Shown here one piece after another: positions 1 through 7,791 of a stretch of 64,000 bases of DNA. Numbering within the stretch: position 1 is the stretch's first letter; each line of letters opens with the position of its first letter. This stretch comes from VXMT01 sp965204835. Its GTDB lineage: Bacteria > Chloroflexota > Dehalococcoidia > UBA2979. Made by a program: the position numbers and the translations under genes. The notes under the pieces were generated by a model, which was given only the letters and a program-made list of their open reading frames with translations, was not told where the DNA came from and made no database searches. The stretch is taken from NCBI GenBank assembly GCA_965204835.1, contig OZ242017.1, forward strand, positions 372,001 to 436,000, read 5' to 3'.

Positions 1-1017
1 GCCGTCGACGGCGCCCGCCACCACGACGCACGGCGTCTCGTAGCGCTCGGCGAGCGCGGTCACGAGCTCGACCGACTTGCCGAACGCGGTCTGCGCATCC
101 AGCCGCCCCTCGCCGGTGATGACGAGGTCGGCGTCGCGGATGGCGTCCTCGAGGCCCACGGCCTCGGCGACGAGCGCGGCGCCGGACTCGATGCCGCCGC
201 CGACGGTGCCGATCAGCCCGGCCGCCATGCCCCCGCCCGCGCCGCCGCCGGCGAGGTCGGTGATCTCGACGCCGAGGTCGGCCTCGATGACGCGCGCCCA
301 GCGCGCCAGCGCGTCCTCGAGCGGCTGCATCGTGTCGCCGTCGACGCCCTTCTGCGGGCCGTAGATCACGGTCGCGCCCTGCAGGCCAAGCAGCGTGTTC
401 GTCACGTCGACGGCGACGGTCAGGTCGATCTCGCCGAGCCGCAGGTCGATCGCCGCGTGGTCCAGAGAGCCGAGCTCGCGCAGGTCGAGGGCCGGGATAG
501 GCTCGCGCAGCGCAAACCCGTCGCTGCCCACGAGCTGGTAGCCGACCGCCTGCGCGGCGCCCGCGCCGCCGTCGTTGGTGGCGGTCCCGCCGACCCCGAC
601 GATGAGCTCGCGGGCCCCGCGGTCGAGGGCGGCGCGGATGAGCTGGCCCACGCCGTACGTGGTGGCGCGTGCGGGGTTGAGCCGGCCCTCCGGCACGAGC
701 GAGAGCCCGGCCGCCTCGGCTGCCTCGACGACGGCGCCCGGCGGGTCGCCCTCGGAGCGGGGCGGGAGCAGCGCGAAGCGCGCGCTCACCGGCGTATCGA
801 GTGGCCCGGTGACCTCGACCTCGACGAGCTCGCCGCCGCGCGCGGCCGCGAGGATGGCTGCGGTGCCCGGCCCGCCGTCGGCGAGGGGCATCTCGGTGAC
901 CTCGGCGTCGGGCTCGGCGGCCCGTGCGCCGGCGGCGATGGCGGCGGCGGCCTCGAAGGCGGTGAGGGAGCCCTTGAACTCCTGCGGGCAGACCAGGATC
1001 CGAAGCGGCGTGCTCAT
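1..1017 (-). CDS. Glycerate 2-kinase, C-terminus cut by window edge
   Basis: Phosphorylates D-glycerate to 2-phosphoglycerate in the cytoplasm, feeding glyoxylate or serine breakdown into lower glycolysis. Reading leftwards from the ATG at 1017 the frame is open to base 1 (339 codons). It begins MSTPLRILVCPQEFKGSL and contains the family signatures ADGGPGT, VGGTATNDGG and a glycine-rich GGGAGGG segment, with ITGEGRLD near the end of the visible part. Family members are about 370-380 residues, so roughly the last 35-40 are outside the window. Nothing precedes it closely on the same strand except a small membrane-protein gene. Assignment is by motif recognition and is strong. Confidence 0.93.
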   Translation of the reverse strand, partial: MSTPLRILVCPQEFKGSLTAFEAAAAIAAGARAAEPDAEVTEMPLADGGPGTAAILAAARGGELVEVEVTGPLDTPVSARFALLPPRSEGDPPGAVVEAAEAAGLSLVPEGRLNPARATTYGVGQLIRAALDRGARELIVGVGGTATNDGGAGAAQAVGYQLVGSDGFALREPIPALDLRELGSLDHAAIDLRLGEIDLTVAVDVTNTLLGLQGATVIYGPQKGVDGDTMQPLEDALARWARVIEADLGVEITDLAGGGAGGGMAAGLIGTVGGGIESGAALVAEAVGLEDAIRDADLVITGEGRLDAQTAFGKSVELVTALAERYETPCVVVAGAVDG

Positions 1018-1090
1018 CGCTGCGTCCTTCCCTCGGTGGCGACGCGCCCGAGGTACGCGCGGCCGTCGGCCGTCGCGCCCCGCACGCCAG

Positions 1091-1270
1091 TCATGTGCCC
1101 CAGAAGCCGGCGAGGCGCAACACGGCGCTGATCAGGATCGCGGCCACGTAGGCCCAGCCGAGCGTGCGCGCGTTGCGGCCGAGCTGGCGGAACCGCCTGG
1201 GCTGCATGATGGTCATCCAGATGATCGCCAGCCCGACGACCACGAATATCCAGTAGACGAGGCGCCACAT
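1091..1270 (-). CDS. Small two-helix membrane protein, unknown function
   Basis: A 59-residue protein if started at the internal ATG at 1270. The frame is open further upstream to 1339, but that extension is arginine/proline-rich and looks non-coding. It begins MWRLVYWIFVVVGLAIIWM, a hydrophobic helix, followed by a basic loop (QPRRFRQLGRNART) and a second helix ending in RLAGFWGT. It lies 73 bp upstream of the glycerate kinase gene on the same strand. I do not recognise the family. Coding status rests on the clean two-helix pattern and the lack of any competing gene. Confidence 0.55.
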   Translation of the reverse strand: MWRLVYWIFVVVGLAIIWMTIMQPRRFRQLGRNARTLGWAYVAAILISAVLRLAGFWGT

Positions 1271-1355
1271 CGCCTCGCATCGTAGCGGAGCCCGCCCGCG
1301 AGCGGGCGTCGCACCCGGACGGACTGGACGCGAACGCACGTTCTGACTAGACTAT

Positions 1356-1637
1356 GTGAAACGTCTGTTCGCACGGAGCCGTCCGATGGTCACCACTGCC
1401 CCCACACCCACCCGCACCGTCGAGCGTCCCGCGCGCCCGCGCCGGGCCGTGGCGGACGCCGAGGCTGCCGCCGCCGAGGCGGTCACGCAGGTGCGCGAGC
1501 CGCGCAGGCTGCGTCGCATGGTCGCGTTCGGGCCGCGCTGCCCGGAGTGCGCCGGGCCGCTCGCCTTCGGCGAGGGCTGCTCGCTCTGCCCCGTCTGCGG
1601 CTACTCGAGCTGCACCCCCGCGCGTAGAGGCCCGTAG
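1356..1637 (+). CDS. Orphan zinc-ribbon protein resembling the NrdJ C-terminal tail
   Basis: A 93-residue protein whose last 25 residues hold two CxxC knuckles: CPECAGPL, then EGCSLCPVCGYSSC. This spacing and the final GYSxC are characteristic of the C-terminal zinc-binding tail of adenosylcobalamin-dependent ribonucleotide reductase, where the terminal cysteines relay reducing equivalents. The catalytic domain is absent here. The N-terminal 60 residues are low-complexity, rich in Thr, Pro, Ala and Arg. The start is uncertain: GTG at 1356 or ATG at 1386. It could be a detached reductase tail, or an unrelated protein with a similar ribbon. Confidence 0.6.
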   Translation: MKRLFARSRPMVTTAPTPTRTVERPARPRRAVADAEAAAAEAVTQVREPRRLRRMVAFGPRCPECAGPLAFGEGCSLCPVCGYSSCTPARRGP

Positions 1638-1732
1638 AACGCCTGCGGGAGCTGGGTTTTCGCCGTTCCAAGCGTAGCCCTTGTGCGTGACCGTTCGTAT
1701 ACTCGCCAAAATCCCCGGGGCGCAGAGGCGAC

Positions 1733-2602
1733 ATGGTCATCGGCGCGGCACGTGACACGGACCTGACCGCGCTGGGCAGGCGCATCCGTCGCCATGTCGT
1801 GCGCATGGTCTACGACGCCAAATCCGGCCACATCGGCGGCTCGCTCTCCGCCGTCGAGATCATGAGCGTGCTCTACTGCCGCGTCATGCAGCACGACCCC
1901 GACCGGCCCGACTGGCCTGCGCGCGACCGCTTCATCATGAGCAAGGGCCACTGCACGCCGGTGCAGTACGCGCTCCTCGCCGAGCTCGGCTACTTCCCCG
2001 TCGAGGAGCTCTCGACGTTCCGCCAGCTCGGCACGCGCCTGCAGGGGCATTCCGTCCGCAACCGCCCGCTCGGCGTCGAGAACTCGGCCGGCTCGCTCGG
2101 CATGGGGCTCTCGTTCGGCCTCGGCATGCGGCTCGCGGCGCGGCTCGGCGAGGGCGACGTGCCCGCCGACGCGCGCGCGTGGGTGCTGATGGGCGACGGC
2201 GAGCAGAACGAGGGCCAGGTCTGGGAGGCGGCGATGGCCGCCGCCCACCACGACGCCGAGGGCCTCATCGCGCTCATCGACCGCAACGGCATCCAGAACG
2301 ACGACTTCACCCGCTCGACGATGGTCACGGAGCCGCTCGACGAGAAGTACGCCGCCTTCGGCTGGGAGGTCATCTCCGGCGTCGACGGCCACGACATCGA
2401 CGCCGTCGAGGAGGCGCTGCTGCGCGCCCGCGACGTGCGGGGGCGTCCAGCCTGCGTGATCTTCGATACGGTGAAGGGCCACGGCGTCTCGTTCATGGAG
2501 CACAACCCCGGCTTCCACGGCGCACCGCCCAGCCCCGAGCAGTTCGACGAGGCGATGCGCGAGCTCGCCGACCCCGACGACGTGAACGGAGCCGCCTCGT
2601 GA
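1733..2602 (+). CDS. Transketolase N-terminal (thiamine-diphosphate binding) subunit
   Basis: First half of a split transketolase (289 residues), which together with the next gene moves two-carbon units between sugar phosphates in the pentose phosphate pathway. Visible landmarks are KSGHIGGSLSAVEIM near the N-terminus, the thiamine-diphosphate/Mg motif GDGEQNEGQVWEA around residues 154-166, and VKGHGVSFME near the C-terminus. Its TGA overlaps the GTG of the second subunit gene (GTGA), showing translational coupling. Two-subunit transketolases of this kind are common in archaea and several bacterial phyla and are sometimes tied to non-standard sugar pathways. Confidence 0.93.
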   Translation: MVIGAARDTDLTALGRRIRRHVVRMVYDAKSGHIGGSLSAVEIMSVLYCRVMQHDPDRPDWPARDRFIMSKGHCTPVQYALLAELGYFPVEELSTFRQLGTRLQGHSVRNRPLGVENSAGSLGMGLSFGLGMRLAARLGEGDVPADARAWVLMGDGEQNEGQVWEAAMAAAHHDAEGLIALIDRNGIQNDDFTRSTMVTEPLDEKYAAFGWEVISGVDGHDIDAVEEALLRARDVRGRPACVIFDTVKGHGVSFMEHNPGFHGAPPSPEQFDEAMRELADPDDVNGAAS

Positions 2603-3549
2603 CGACCACCGAGGCGCCCGCCCCCGCCGCGACGCGCGAGGCCCTGGGGCCGACGCTGATCCGGCTGCGCGAGGAGGGCATGGACCTCGTCGTCGTCGAC
2701 GCCGACCTCGGCAACTCGACCTCGGCGCGCAAGTTCCAGGCTGCCTACCCGGAGCGCTTCTTCACGCTCGGCGCGGCCGAGCAGAACATGATCTCGGTCG
2801 CGGCCGGGATGGCGGCGATCGGCAAGGTCGCCTTCGCCTCCACCTTCGCGGTCTTCGCCGAGCACGCCTACGACCAGCTCCGCATGTCGGTGTCGCAGCC
2901 GAACCTCGACGTGAAGCTCGTGGCCTCGCACGGCGGGCTCTCCGTCGGCGAGGACGGAGCGTCGGCGCAGTCGGTCGAGGACATCGCGGTGATGTCCTCG
3001 CTCGTGAACTTCCGCGTGATCGTCCCGGCCGACGTGGTCGAGGCTGCGGCGGCCGTCGAGGTCGCGGCGCGCACGCCGGGGCCGTTCTACATCCGCACGG
3101 ACCGCCCCAAGCACCGCGTGCTCTACCCCGAGGGCGCGCGCTTCCAGCTCGGCCGCGCCGACATGCTGCGCGACGGCTCGGACGTCACGCTCGTCTCCTA
3201 CGGCCTGATGGTGGAGCGCACGCTCGACGCGGCCGAGGAGCTTGCCGAGTCCGGCGTCTCGGCGCGCGTGCTCAACATGGCCACGATCCGCCCCCTCGAC
3301 GTCGACGCGCTGGAGCGCGCGGCCGCCGACACGGGCGCGATCGTCGTGGCCGAGGAGCACCTCGTGCACTCCGGCCTCGGCGCGATGGCCGCGCAGGCGC
3401 TCGCCTCGCGGCGTCCGGTGCCGATGGAGTTCGTCGGGGTGCAGGACCGCTACGGCGAGTCCGGCCTGTGGCACGAGGTCCTCGACGCCGTCGGCCTCAC
3501 GGCGGAGAACATCGCCGCCGCCGCCCGCCGCGTCATCGCCCGCAAGTAG
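2599..3549 (+). CDS. Transketolase C-terminal (pyrimidine-binding) subunit
   Basis: Second half of the split transketolase, 316 residues from the GTG at 2599, which overlaps the upstream stop codon. The frame is open further upstream but that part is a shadow of the first subunit gene. It carries the pyrimidine-binding domain with ADLGNSTSARKFQ, the catalytic-glutamate region GAAEQNMISVAAGMA, and the C-terminal transketolase domain (VVAEEHLVHSGLG). Spacing and coupling to the N-terminal subunit make an obligate heteromer very likely. Confidence 0.93.
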   Translation: MTTTEAPAPAATREALGPTLIRLREEGMDLVVVDADLGNSTSARKFQAAYPERFFTLGAAEQNMISVAAGMAAIGKVAFASTFAVFAEHAYDQLRMSVSQPNLDVKLVASHGGLSVGEDGASAQSVEDIAVMSSLVNFRVIVPADVVEAAAAVEVAARTPGPFYIRTDRPKHRVLYPEGARFQLGRADMLRDGSDVTLVSYGLMVERTLDAAEELAESGVSARVLNMATIRPLDVDALERAAADTGAIVVAEEHLVHSGLGAMAAQALASRRPVPMEFVGVQDRYGESGLWHEVLDAVGLTAENIAAAARRVIARK

Positions 3550-3560
3550 CCGGGTAGCCG

Positions 3561-3590
3561 CTACTCCACGCCCAGGTACGGCCACGTCTC
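3561..3590. repeat. 30-bp direct repeat, left copy
   Basis: Thirty bases identical to 4322-4351. The right copy is the 3' end of the HAD hydrolase gene, starting exactly at its stop codon. The left copy stands alone eleven bases after the transketolase stop. The 731 bp between the copies hold the small-protein/retropepsin pair. Identity stops abruptly on both sides. The arrangement resembles an insertion that re-created the end of the target gene, or a remnant of a larger duplication. Confidence 0.9.
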
Positions 3591-3646
3591 GCACAGAGCC
3601 TGTCACGGCACTCGGCGTGTAGACTCCAGTTCGACAGGAGCGTCGC

Positions 3647-3919
3647 ATGCAGCGTCGTAGACCCACGGAAGAGACAGCGCGCCTTGGGCGCGAGCTGTAC
3701 GAGCGCGACGTGGCGCCGCAGCTCGACGCAGCGCGGATGGACTCCTACGTCGCTCTCGACATCGACAGCGGTGAATGGACCATCGCCGAACGGGACATCG
3801 ACGCGTGCGATGCGCTGTATGAGCGCTGCCCGGGCGCGGTGAACGTTTATATCGCACGCGTCGGGCACCGCGCGGCGGTCCGGCTGAGGCGTGCTCGGAC
3901 TGGTGCGGCGCCTCGCTGA
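3647..3919 (+). CDS. Small alpha/beta protein, partner of the adjacent retropepsin (DUF5678-like)
   Basis: A 90-residue protein with a charged N-terminal helix (TARLGRELYERD) and a core reading SYVALDIDSGEW, then DIDACDALYERCPG, then VYIARVGHR. The core pattern (beta strand, acidic turn, helix, glycine, YxxRxVG-like strand) matches the 86-residue protein at 31135-31395 in this same window. Both sit directly upstream of, and overlap, a retropepsin-like gene. Its TGA shares one base with the next ATG, so the pair is translationally coupled. Base composition is a little less G+C-rich than the neighbours. DUF5678 is my best guess for the family; the function is unknown. Confidence 0.7.
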   Translation: MQRRRPTEETARLGRELYERDVAPQLDAARMDSYVALDIDSGEWTIAERDIDACDALYERCPGAVNVYIARVGHRAAVRLRRARTGAAPR

Positions 3920-4287
3920 TGGATGGGGTGGTGAACGCCGGGCGAGAGCCCGTCGTACCGCTCGGTCTCTCCGCGGGAGCATCGGTCCGAATTGTCGACG
4001 CCCTGATTGACACAGGTTTCACGGGCTGGCTAACGCTCCCGCCGGATATCGTTGCGGAGATGGACCTGAGATCCGCCGGGACCAGCTACGGCGTGCTCGC
4101 CGACGGTCAAGAAGTCGCCCTCGACGCGTACTACGTGACGGTGATGCTGGATGGCACCCCGCGCAGGGTCATCGCACAGGTCGCCCCGCCGCCGGTGCTC
4201 GCCGGGATGGAGTTGTTCGACGGCTACCTGATCTGCATCGAGGACAGCTTCGGGGGCTCCGTAACGGTCCGTCCGATTGATGCCTAA
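3919..4287 (+). CDS. Retropepsin-like (clan AA) aspartic protease
   Basis: A 122-residue single-domain protein with the active-site triad DTG at residues 31-33 in the context ALIDTGFTG, followed by a strand/turn series and the second hydrophobic-hydrophobic-glycine element (LAGMELFDGYLI) typical of retropepsins. With only one DTG it would have to dimerise to be active. It is coupled to the small upstream gene and lies within the 30-bp repeats. Bacterial members of this family have no well-established substrate. It is one of two such proteases in the window, the other at 30708-31148. Confidence 0.75.
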   Translation: MDGVVNAGREPVVPLGLSAGASVRIVDALIDTGFTGWLTLPPDIVAEMDLRSAGTSYGVLADGQEVALDAYYVTVMLDGTPRRVIAQVAPPPVLAGMELFDGYLICIEDSFGGSVTVRPIDA

Positions 4288-4321
4288 CGGCTGCTCTGAG
4301 ACCAGCGACCCGACGCCGTCC

Positions 4322-4351
4322 CTACTCCACGCCCAGGTACGGCCACGTCTC
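4322..4351. repeat. 30-bp direct repeat, right copy
   Basis: Right copy of the repeat at 3561-3590, lying in the last ten codons (stop included) of the HAD hydrolase gene. Its first three bases are the complement of the TAG stop. Confidence 0.9.
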
Positions 4352-5065
4352 CCGTAGCTCCCGCACCTCGACGTCCGGGACCAGGTCGCCACTCTCGACG
4401 CGCCAGTCGCCGCGGTTGACCCAGATGGCGCCGGCGCCGGCGGCGCGCGCGCCGACCACGTCGTGGTACGGGTTGTCGCCGATGTAGACGGTCGCCTCCG
4501 CTGGTACGCCGAGGGGGCCGAGGGCGAGGTCGAAGATGGCCGGGTCCGGCTTCTGGACGCCCGCCTCGCCCGAGACCACGACCACCTCGAAGTAGCGTTC
4601 GAGGTCGAAGCGGTCGATCTTCGGGCGCTGGATCCGGGAGAGGCCGTTGGTGATGAGCGCGAGCGGGTAGCGTGCGCCGACCGCCTCGAGTGTCTCGATG
4701 GCGTCGGGGTAGATGCCGACGTAGTCCACGTGGATCGCCCGGTAGTGGTCGGCGAGGCGGCCGGCGAGCGCGGGGTCGGGGCGCAGGTGCGTGGCGATCA
4801 GGCGCTCGTACGCCTCGAGGGTGAAGCGTTCGTCCCACTCGCCGCGGCCGGCCGCACGGAACGCGTCCTCCGTGTAGTGGCGGAAGTAGCCGTCGTAGAT
4901 CTCCTCGGGGCTGCCGAGGGCCTGCAGGGCGGGCTCGGCAGCGTGCAGCTCGGCGATCGAGGCGGCGAAGCCCGCGCGCCACGATCCGCGAGCGTCAATG
5001 AGCGTGTCGTCGAGGTCGAACAGGACCGCCTGGAGCTGGTCGGGGGCGGGCAGGCCGTTACTCAT
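4322..5065 (-). CDS. HAD-superfamily hydrolase
   Basis: A 247-residue cytoplasmic phosphohydrolase of the haloacid dehalogenase superfamily with all four motifs: I, VLFDLDDTLID with nucleophile Asp17 and Asp19; II, LALITNGLSR; III, the lysine of VQKPDPAIFD; IV, YIGDNPYHDVVGARAAG. A helical cap lies between motifs I and II. This is the pattern of the pyrimidine 5'-nucleotidase/YjjG-like group, but the substrate cannot be read from sequence. The ATG at 5065 lies in the first of three tandem 26-bp repeats, and its 3' end is duplicated at 3561-3590. Confidence 0.88.
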   Translation of the reverse strand: MSNGLPAPDQLQAVLFDLDDTLIDARGSWRAGFAASIAELHAAEPALQALGSPEEIYDGYFRHYTEDAFRAAGRGEWDERFTLEAYERLIATHLRPDPALAGRLADHYRAIHVDYVGIYPDAIETLEAVGARYPLALITNGLSRIQRPKIDRFDLERYFEVVVVSGEAGVQKPDPAIFDLALGPLGVPAEATVYIGDNPYHDVVGARAAGAGAIWVNRGDWRVESGDLVPDVEVRELRETWPYLGVE

Positions 5066-5139
5066 GGTCGCCGTGCCCGGCTGGGGGTCATGATCGCCGT
5101 ACCCGGCAGCTGCTCACGATCGCCGTGCCCGGCTGGGGG
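5062..5139. repeat. Three tandem 26-bp repeats over the HAD translation start
   Basis: Units at 5062-5087, 5088-5113 and 5114-5139. Units 1 and 3 differ at only two positions; unit 2 is more diverged at its right end. Unit 1 contains the HAD start codon. On the minus strand, unit 2 supplies another ATG (5091) that opens a nine-residue micro-ORF, MTPSRARRP, whose TGA (5064-5062) overlaps the HAD ATG as ATGA. The repeat has therefore copied the initiation region and created a coupled leader frame. Confidence 0.8.
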
Positions 5140-5143
5140 CGCC

Positions 5144-5482
5144 CTACGCGGGCTCCTCGTCGCCATCACCGTCGCCGTCCGCGTCTTCGCCGTCCTCCGA
5201 GGAGTCGTCGTCGGCGAAGACGCCCATCTCCTCGCCGCGCCACACGGTCACGATGAGATCCTCGCGGTACGGGTCGGCCGAGGTCACGATCTGGTCGTCG
5301 ATGGCCTCGATCAGGTCCTGCACCCGCTCGTCGTCGAGGGCGGCGTGGACGACGAGCGTCGCGTGGGCGGCTGAGCCCGTGTAGTGCACGTCGACGCGGC
5401 CGAGGGCGTGCTCGCCGTCGTCGATGGCGTAGACCTCGGAGTACGGCGTGCGGGCCTCGCGGTTGAAGCGGTAGTCGGCCAT
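5144..5482 (-). CDS. Hypothetical protein with acidic tail
   Basis: A 112-residue protein. The first 90 residues look like a compact alpha/beta domain (FNREARTPYSEVYAIDDG, LGRVDVHYTG, ATLVVHAALDDERVQDLIE, DLIVTVWRGEE). The tail is an Asp/Glu/Gly run. It lies directly downstream of proA, 30 bp away on the same strand, and upstream of the HAD gene. I do not recognise the family. Codon pattern and the clean start after proA support it as a real gene. Confidence 0.7.
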   Translation of the reverse strand: MADYRFNREARTPYSEVYAIDDGEHALGRVDVHYTGSAAHATLVVHAALDDERVQDLIEAIDDQIVTSADPYREDLIVTVWRGEEMGVFADDDSSEDGEDADGDGDGDEEPA

Positions 5483-5512
5483 CGGGTCTCCTCGTTCGCG
5501 GCGGTCGGCGCG

Positions 5513-6784
5513 CTACGTCCGCACCTGGCCCGTGCCGAGCACCACCCACTTGTACGACGTCAGCTCGCGCAGGCCCATGGGGCCGCGGGCGTGCATCTTC
5601 CCGGTGGAGATGCCGACCTCGCAGCCGAGCCCGAACTGCGCGCCGTCGTTGAAGTACGTCGAGGCGTTCACGAACACCGCCGAGGCGTCCGCCTCGCGCT
5701 GGAAGCGCTGCGCCGCGGCGTACGAGTCCGTCACGATCGCCTCGGAGTGCCCGCTGCCGTGCACCTCGATGTGCTCCAGCGCATCGTCCAGCGAATCGAC
5801 GACGCGCAGCGAGCAGTCGAGCGAGAGCCACTCGCGGTCATAGTCCTCGGGCGCGACCGGGAACGTCGGCGCGTCCTCGCCGACGAGCGGCGCGGCGCGG
5901 TCGTCGACGTGGAGCGTGACGCCGCGCTCGCCGAGAGCGCGCGCGACGCGCGGCACGAACGACGCGGCGACGCCGGCGTGGACGAGCAGCGTGTCCATGG
6001 CGTTGCAGACCGAGGGGCGCTGCGTCTTCGCGTTGACCACGATGCGCTCGGCCATCTCCAGCTCGGCCTCGTCGTCGACGTAGGTGTGGCAGACGCCGAT
6101 GCCGCCGGCGATGACCGGCATGGTCGCCTCGTCGCGCACGCGGCGGATCAGGTCTGCGCCGCCGCGCGGGACCATGAGGTCGATGTAGTCGGCGGCGCGG
6201 AGCATCGCGCCCACCTCGGAGCGGTCGGTGGACTGGATGAACTCGACGCTGTGCTCATGCAGGCCCGCGGCGGCGGTCTCGCGTTGGAGGATCGCGGCAA
6301 GGGCGCCCGAGGTGGCGTGCGCGTCGGTGCCGGAGCGCAGCAGCACGCCGTTGCCGGACTTCAGGCACACGGCCGCGATGTCCACGGTCACGTTCGGCCG
6401 TGACTCGTAGATGGCGCCGATGACGCCGAGCGGCACGCGCATGCGGCCAATCTGCAGCCCGTTCGGGCGCGTGGTCATCTCCTCGACCTCGCCGACGGGG
6501 TCGGGCAGGGCGACGATCGCGCGCACGTCGCGGGCGATGCCGGCGATGCGCTCGGGCGTGAGCGTCATGCGGTCGAGGAAGGCGTCGGTCAGTCCGTTCT
6601 CGCGGGCGCGGTCGAGCTCCGGGCCGTTCACGGCGAGGAGCGCGTCGGTCTCGGCCTCGATGGCGTCGGCGACGCGCAGGAGCGCGGCGTTCTTGAGGTC
6701 GGTGGAGGCGGTGCCGAGTTGCCGCGCTGCCCCGCGCACCCGCGCGGCCCGCTCGACGGCCTCGACCTGTGTCGTCGTAGTCAT
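5513..6784 (-). CDS. proA: Glutamate-5-semialdehyde dehydrogenase (gamma-glutamyl phosphate reductase)
   Basis: Second step of proline synthesis: NADPH-dependent reduction of gamma-glutamyl phosphate. 423 residues, normal for the family. Landmarks are the NAD(P)-binding aldehyde dehydrogenase fold with YESRPNVTVD near residue 127, CLKSGNGVLLRSG near 140-152, and the catalytic cysteine Cys260 in KTQRPSVCNAMD. The C-terminus contains STGKMHARGPMGL. It is separated from proB (10111-11256) on the same strand by two lipoprotein genes, so the classical proBA pair is interrupted rather than lost. Confidence 0.97.
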   Translation of the reverse strand: MTTTTQVEAVERAARVRGAARQLGTASTDLKNAALLRVADAIEAETDALLAVNGPELDRARENGLTDAFLDRMTLTPERIAGIARDVRAIVALPDPVGEVEEMTTRPNGLQIGRMRVPLGVIGAIYESRPNVTVDIAAVCLKSGNGVLLRSGTDAHATSGALAAILQRETAAAGLHEHSVEFIQSTDRSEVGAMLRAADYIDLMVPRGGADLIRRVRDEATMPVIAGGIGVCHTYVDDEAELEMAERIVVNAKTQRPSVCNAMDTLLVHAGVAASFVPRVARALGERGVTLHVDDRAAPLVGEDAPTFPVAPEDYDREWLSLDCSLRVVDSLDDALEHIEVHGSGHSEAIVTDSYAAAQRFQREADASAVFVNASTYFNDGAQFGLGCEVGISTGKMHARGPMGLRELTSYKWVVLGTGQVRT

Positions 6785-6839
6785 GGCAGTGAGTGTACCC
6801 GCCGTCCCCGCTGTGCGCGTCTCCGCACGGCGTCGCGGC

Positions 6840-7772
6840 TCACTCGCTCGCGGCGAGGATCAGCGGCACGACGGCCCGAGGCGGCGGGTAACCTTGGCCC
6901 CCGGAGACGTTCTCCTCGAACACCTCGAGGTGCGCGAGCTGCCGCTCTGCCGACTCGTACTCGACGGTGAACGCGAACGTCGCCGGGCCGTCCACGCCGC
7001 CGCCGGTCGCATGGCCCATCGCCAGCACCTCGCCCGCGCGGTCGAGGAGCCGCCACACGACGTTCGACTCGAAGGTGCGCGAGCAGCCGGCCACCTCGAA
7101 CCCGCTCGCCACCTCCTCGCCCGAGGCTGGCGAGTGCACGAGGACGAGTGCGGCGTCGGGCAGGCTGTCGTCGCACGCGGGCGCGGCGGCGGCCTCGACC
7201 TGGCCGCCAATGGGCTCAAGCTCCTCGAGCGACTCGCCCGCGAGGCGGAACTTGCGGATGACGGGGATGGACGGCACTTCAGCGAAGGGCGCGTCCGGGG
7301 GCCGGTCGAGCATGAAGACCATGATGACGCCGTCGTGGATGGCGACGCCCTCGACGCGGATGCGGTCGCCGAGGAAGGCGGTGTCGGCGTCGTGCAGCTC
7401 GCCCTCTTCGCGCAGCAGCGCGTGCAGGATACGGAACCTGCCGCTGCCGCCCGGCTCCTCGACGGTGATCGCCGCGGCGTCGCCGACGCCGTCGCCGTTG
7501 AGGTCGCCGACGGTCGCCCGGGTCAGGGTGATCACGAGTTCGCTTGCCGAGCCCGGCGCCACTGGCGCGCGGAACTCGCCGTCCTCGAGGGTCGCGAGGC
7601 CGGTATCGGTGTTCTCGGTGAGGATGGTTGCGCCCTCGAGGTCCTCGCGGTCCGGCGGCAGGGTATCGCCGCCGGCGGGCCCCTCGCAGGAGGTGAGCAG
7701 CGCGGCCACGAGCAGCGCGGGGAGCGCGGCCCACGCGGCCGTGCGTAGCCGGGATGAACGCCTGGCGGTCAT
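6840..7772 (-). CDS. Lipoprotein with FG-GAP/VCBS-like and Gmad2-like domains
   Basis: A 310-residue exported protein. I start it at the ATG at 7772 because it gives a textbook lipoprotein signal: MTARRSSRLRT, a hydrophobic stretch, then lipobox LTSC. A calcium-loop-like VGDLNGDGVGDAAAI (FG-GAP/VCBS type) is central. The C-terminal ~100 residues (LVHSPASGEEVASGFEVAG through EVFEENVSGGQG) match the Gmad2 immunoglobulin-like domain found in spore-germination and extracellular lipoproteins. It lies 19 bp downstream of the deacetylase gene. A cell-surface role is inferred; the specific function is unknown. Confidence 0.8.
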   Translation of the reverse strand: MTARRSSRLRTAAWAALPALLVAALLTSCEGPAGGDTLPPDREDLEGATILTENTDTGLATLEDGEFRAPVAPGSASELVITLTRATVGDLNGDGVGDAAAITVEEPGGSGRFRILHALLREEGELHDADTAFLGDRIRVEGVAIHDGVIMVFMLDRPPDAPFAEVPSIPVIRKFRLAGESLEELEPIGGQVEAAAAPACDDSLPDAALVLVHSPASGEEVASGFEVAGCSRTFESNVVWRLLDRAGEVLAMGHATGGGVDGPATFAFTVEYESAERQLAHLEVFEENVSGGQGYPPPRAVVPLILAASE

Positions 7773-7791
7773 GGCAGCCTTCCTTCGCGGT

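Noticed and set aside
1990..3666. 558-codon minus-strand frame opposite the transketolase genes
   Set aside because: Antisense shadow of clearly recognisable transketolase subunits; composition is Arg/His/Asp-rich as expected for complement of GC-rich codons.
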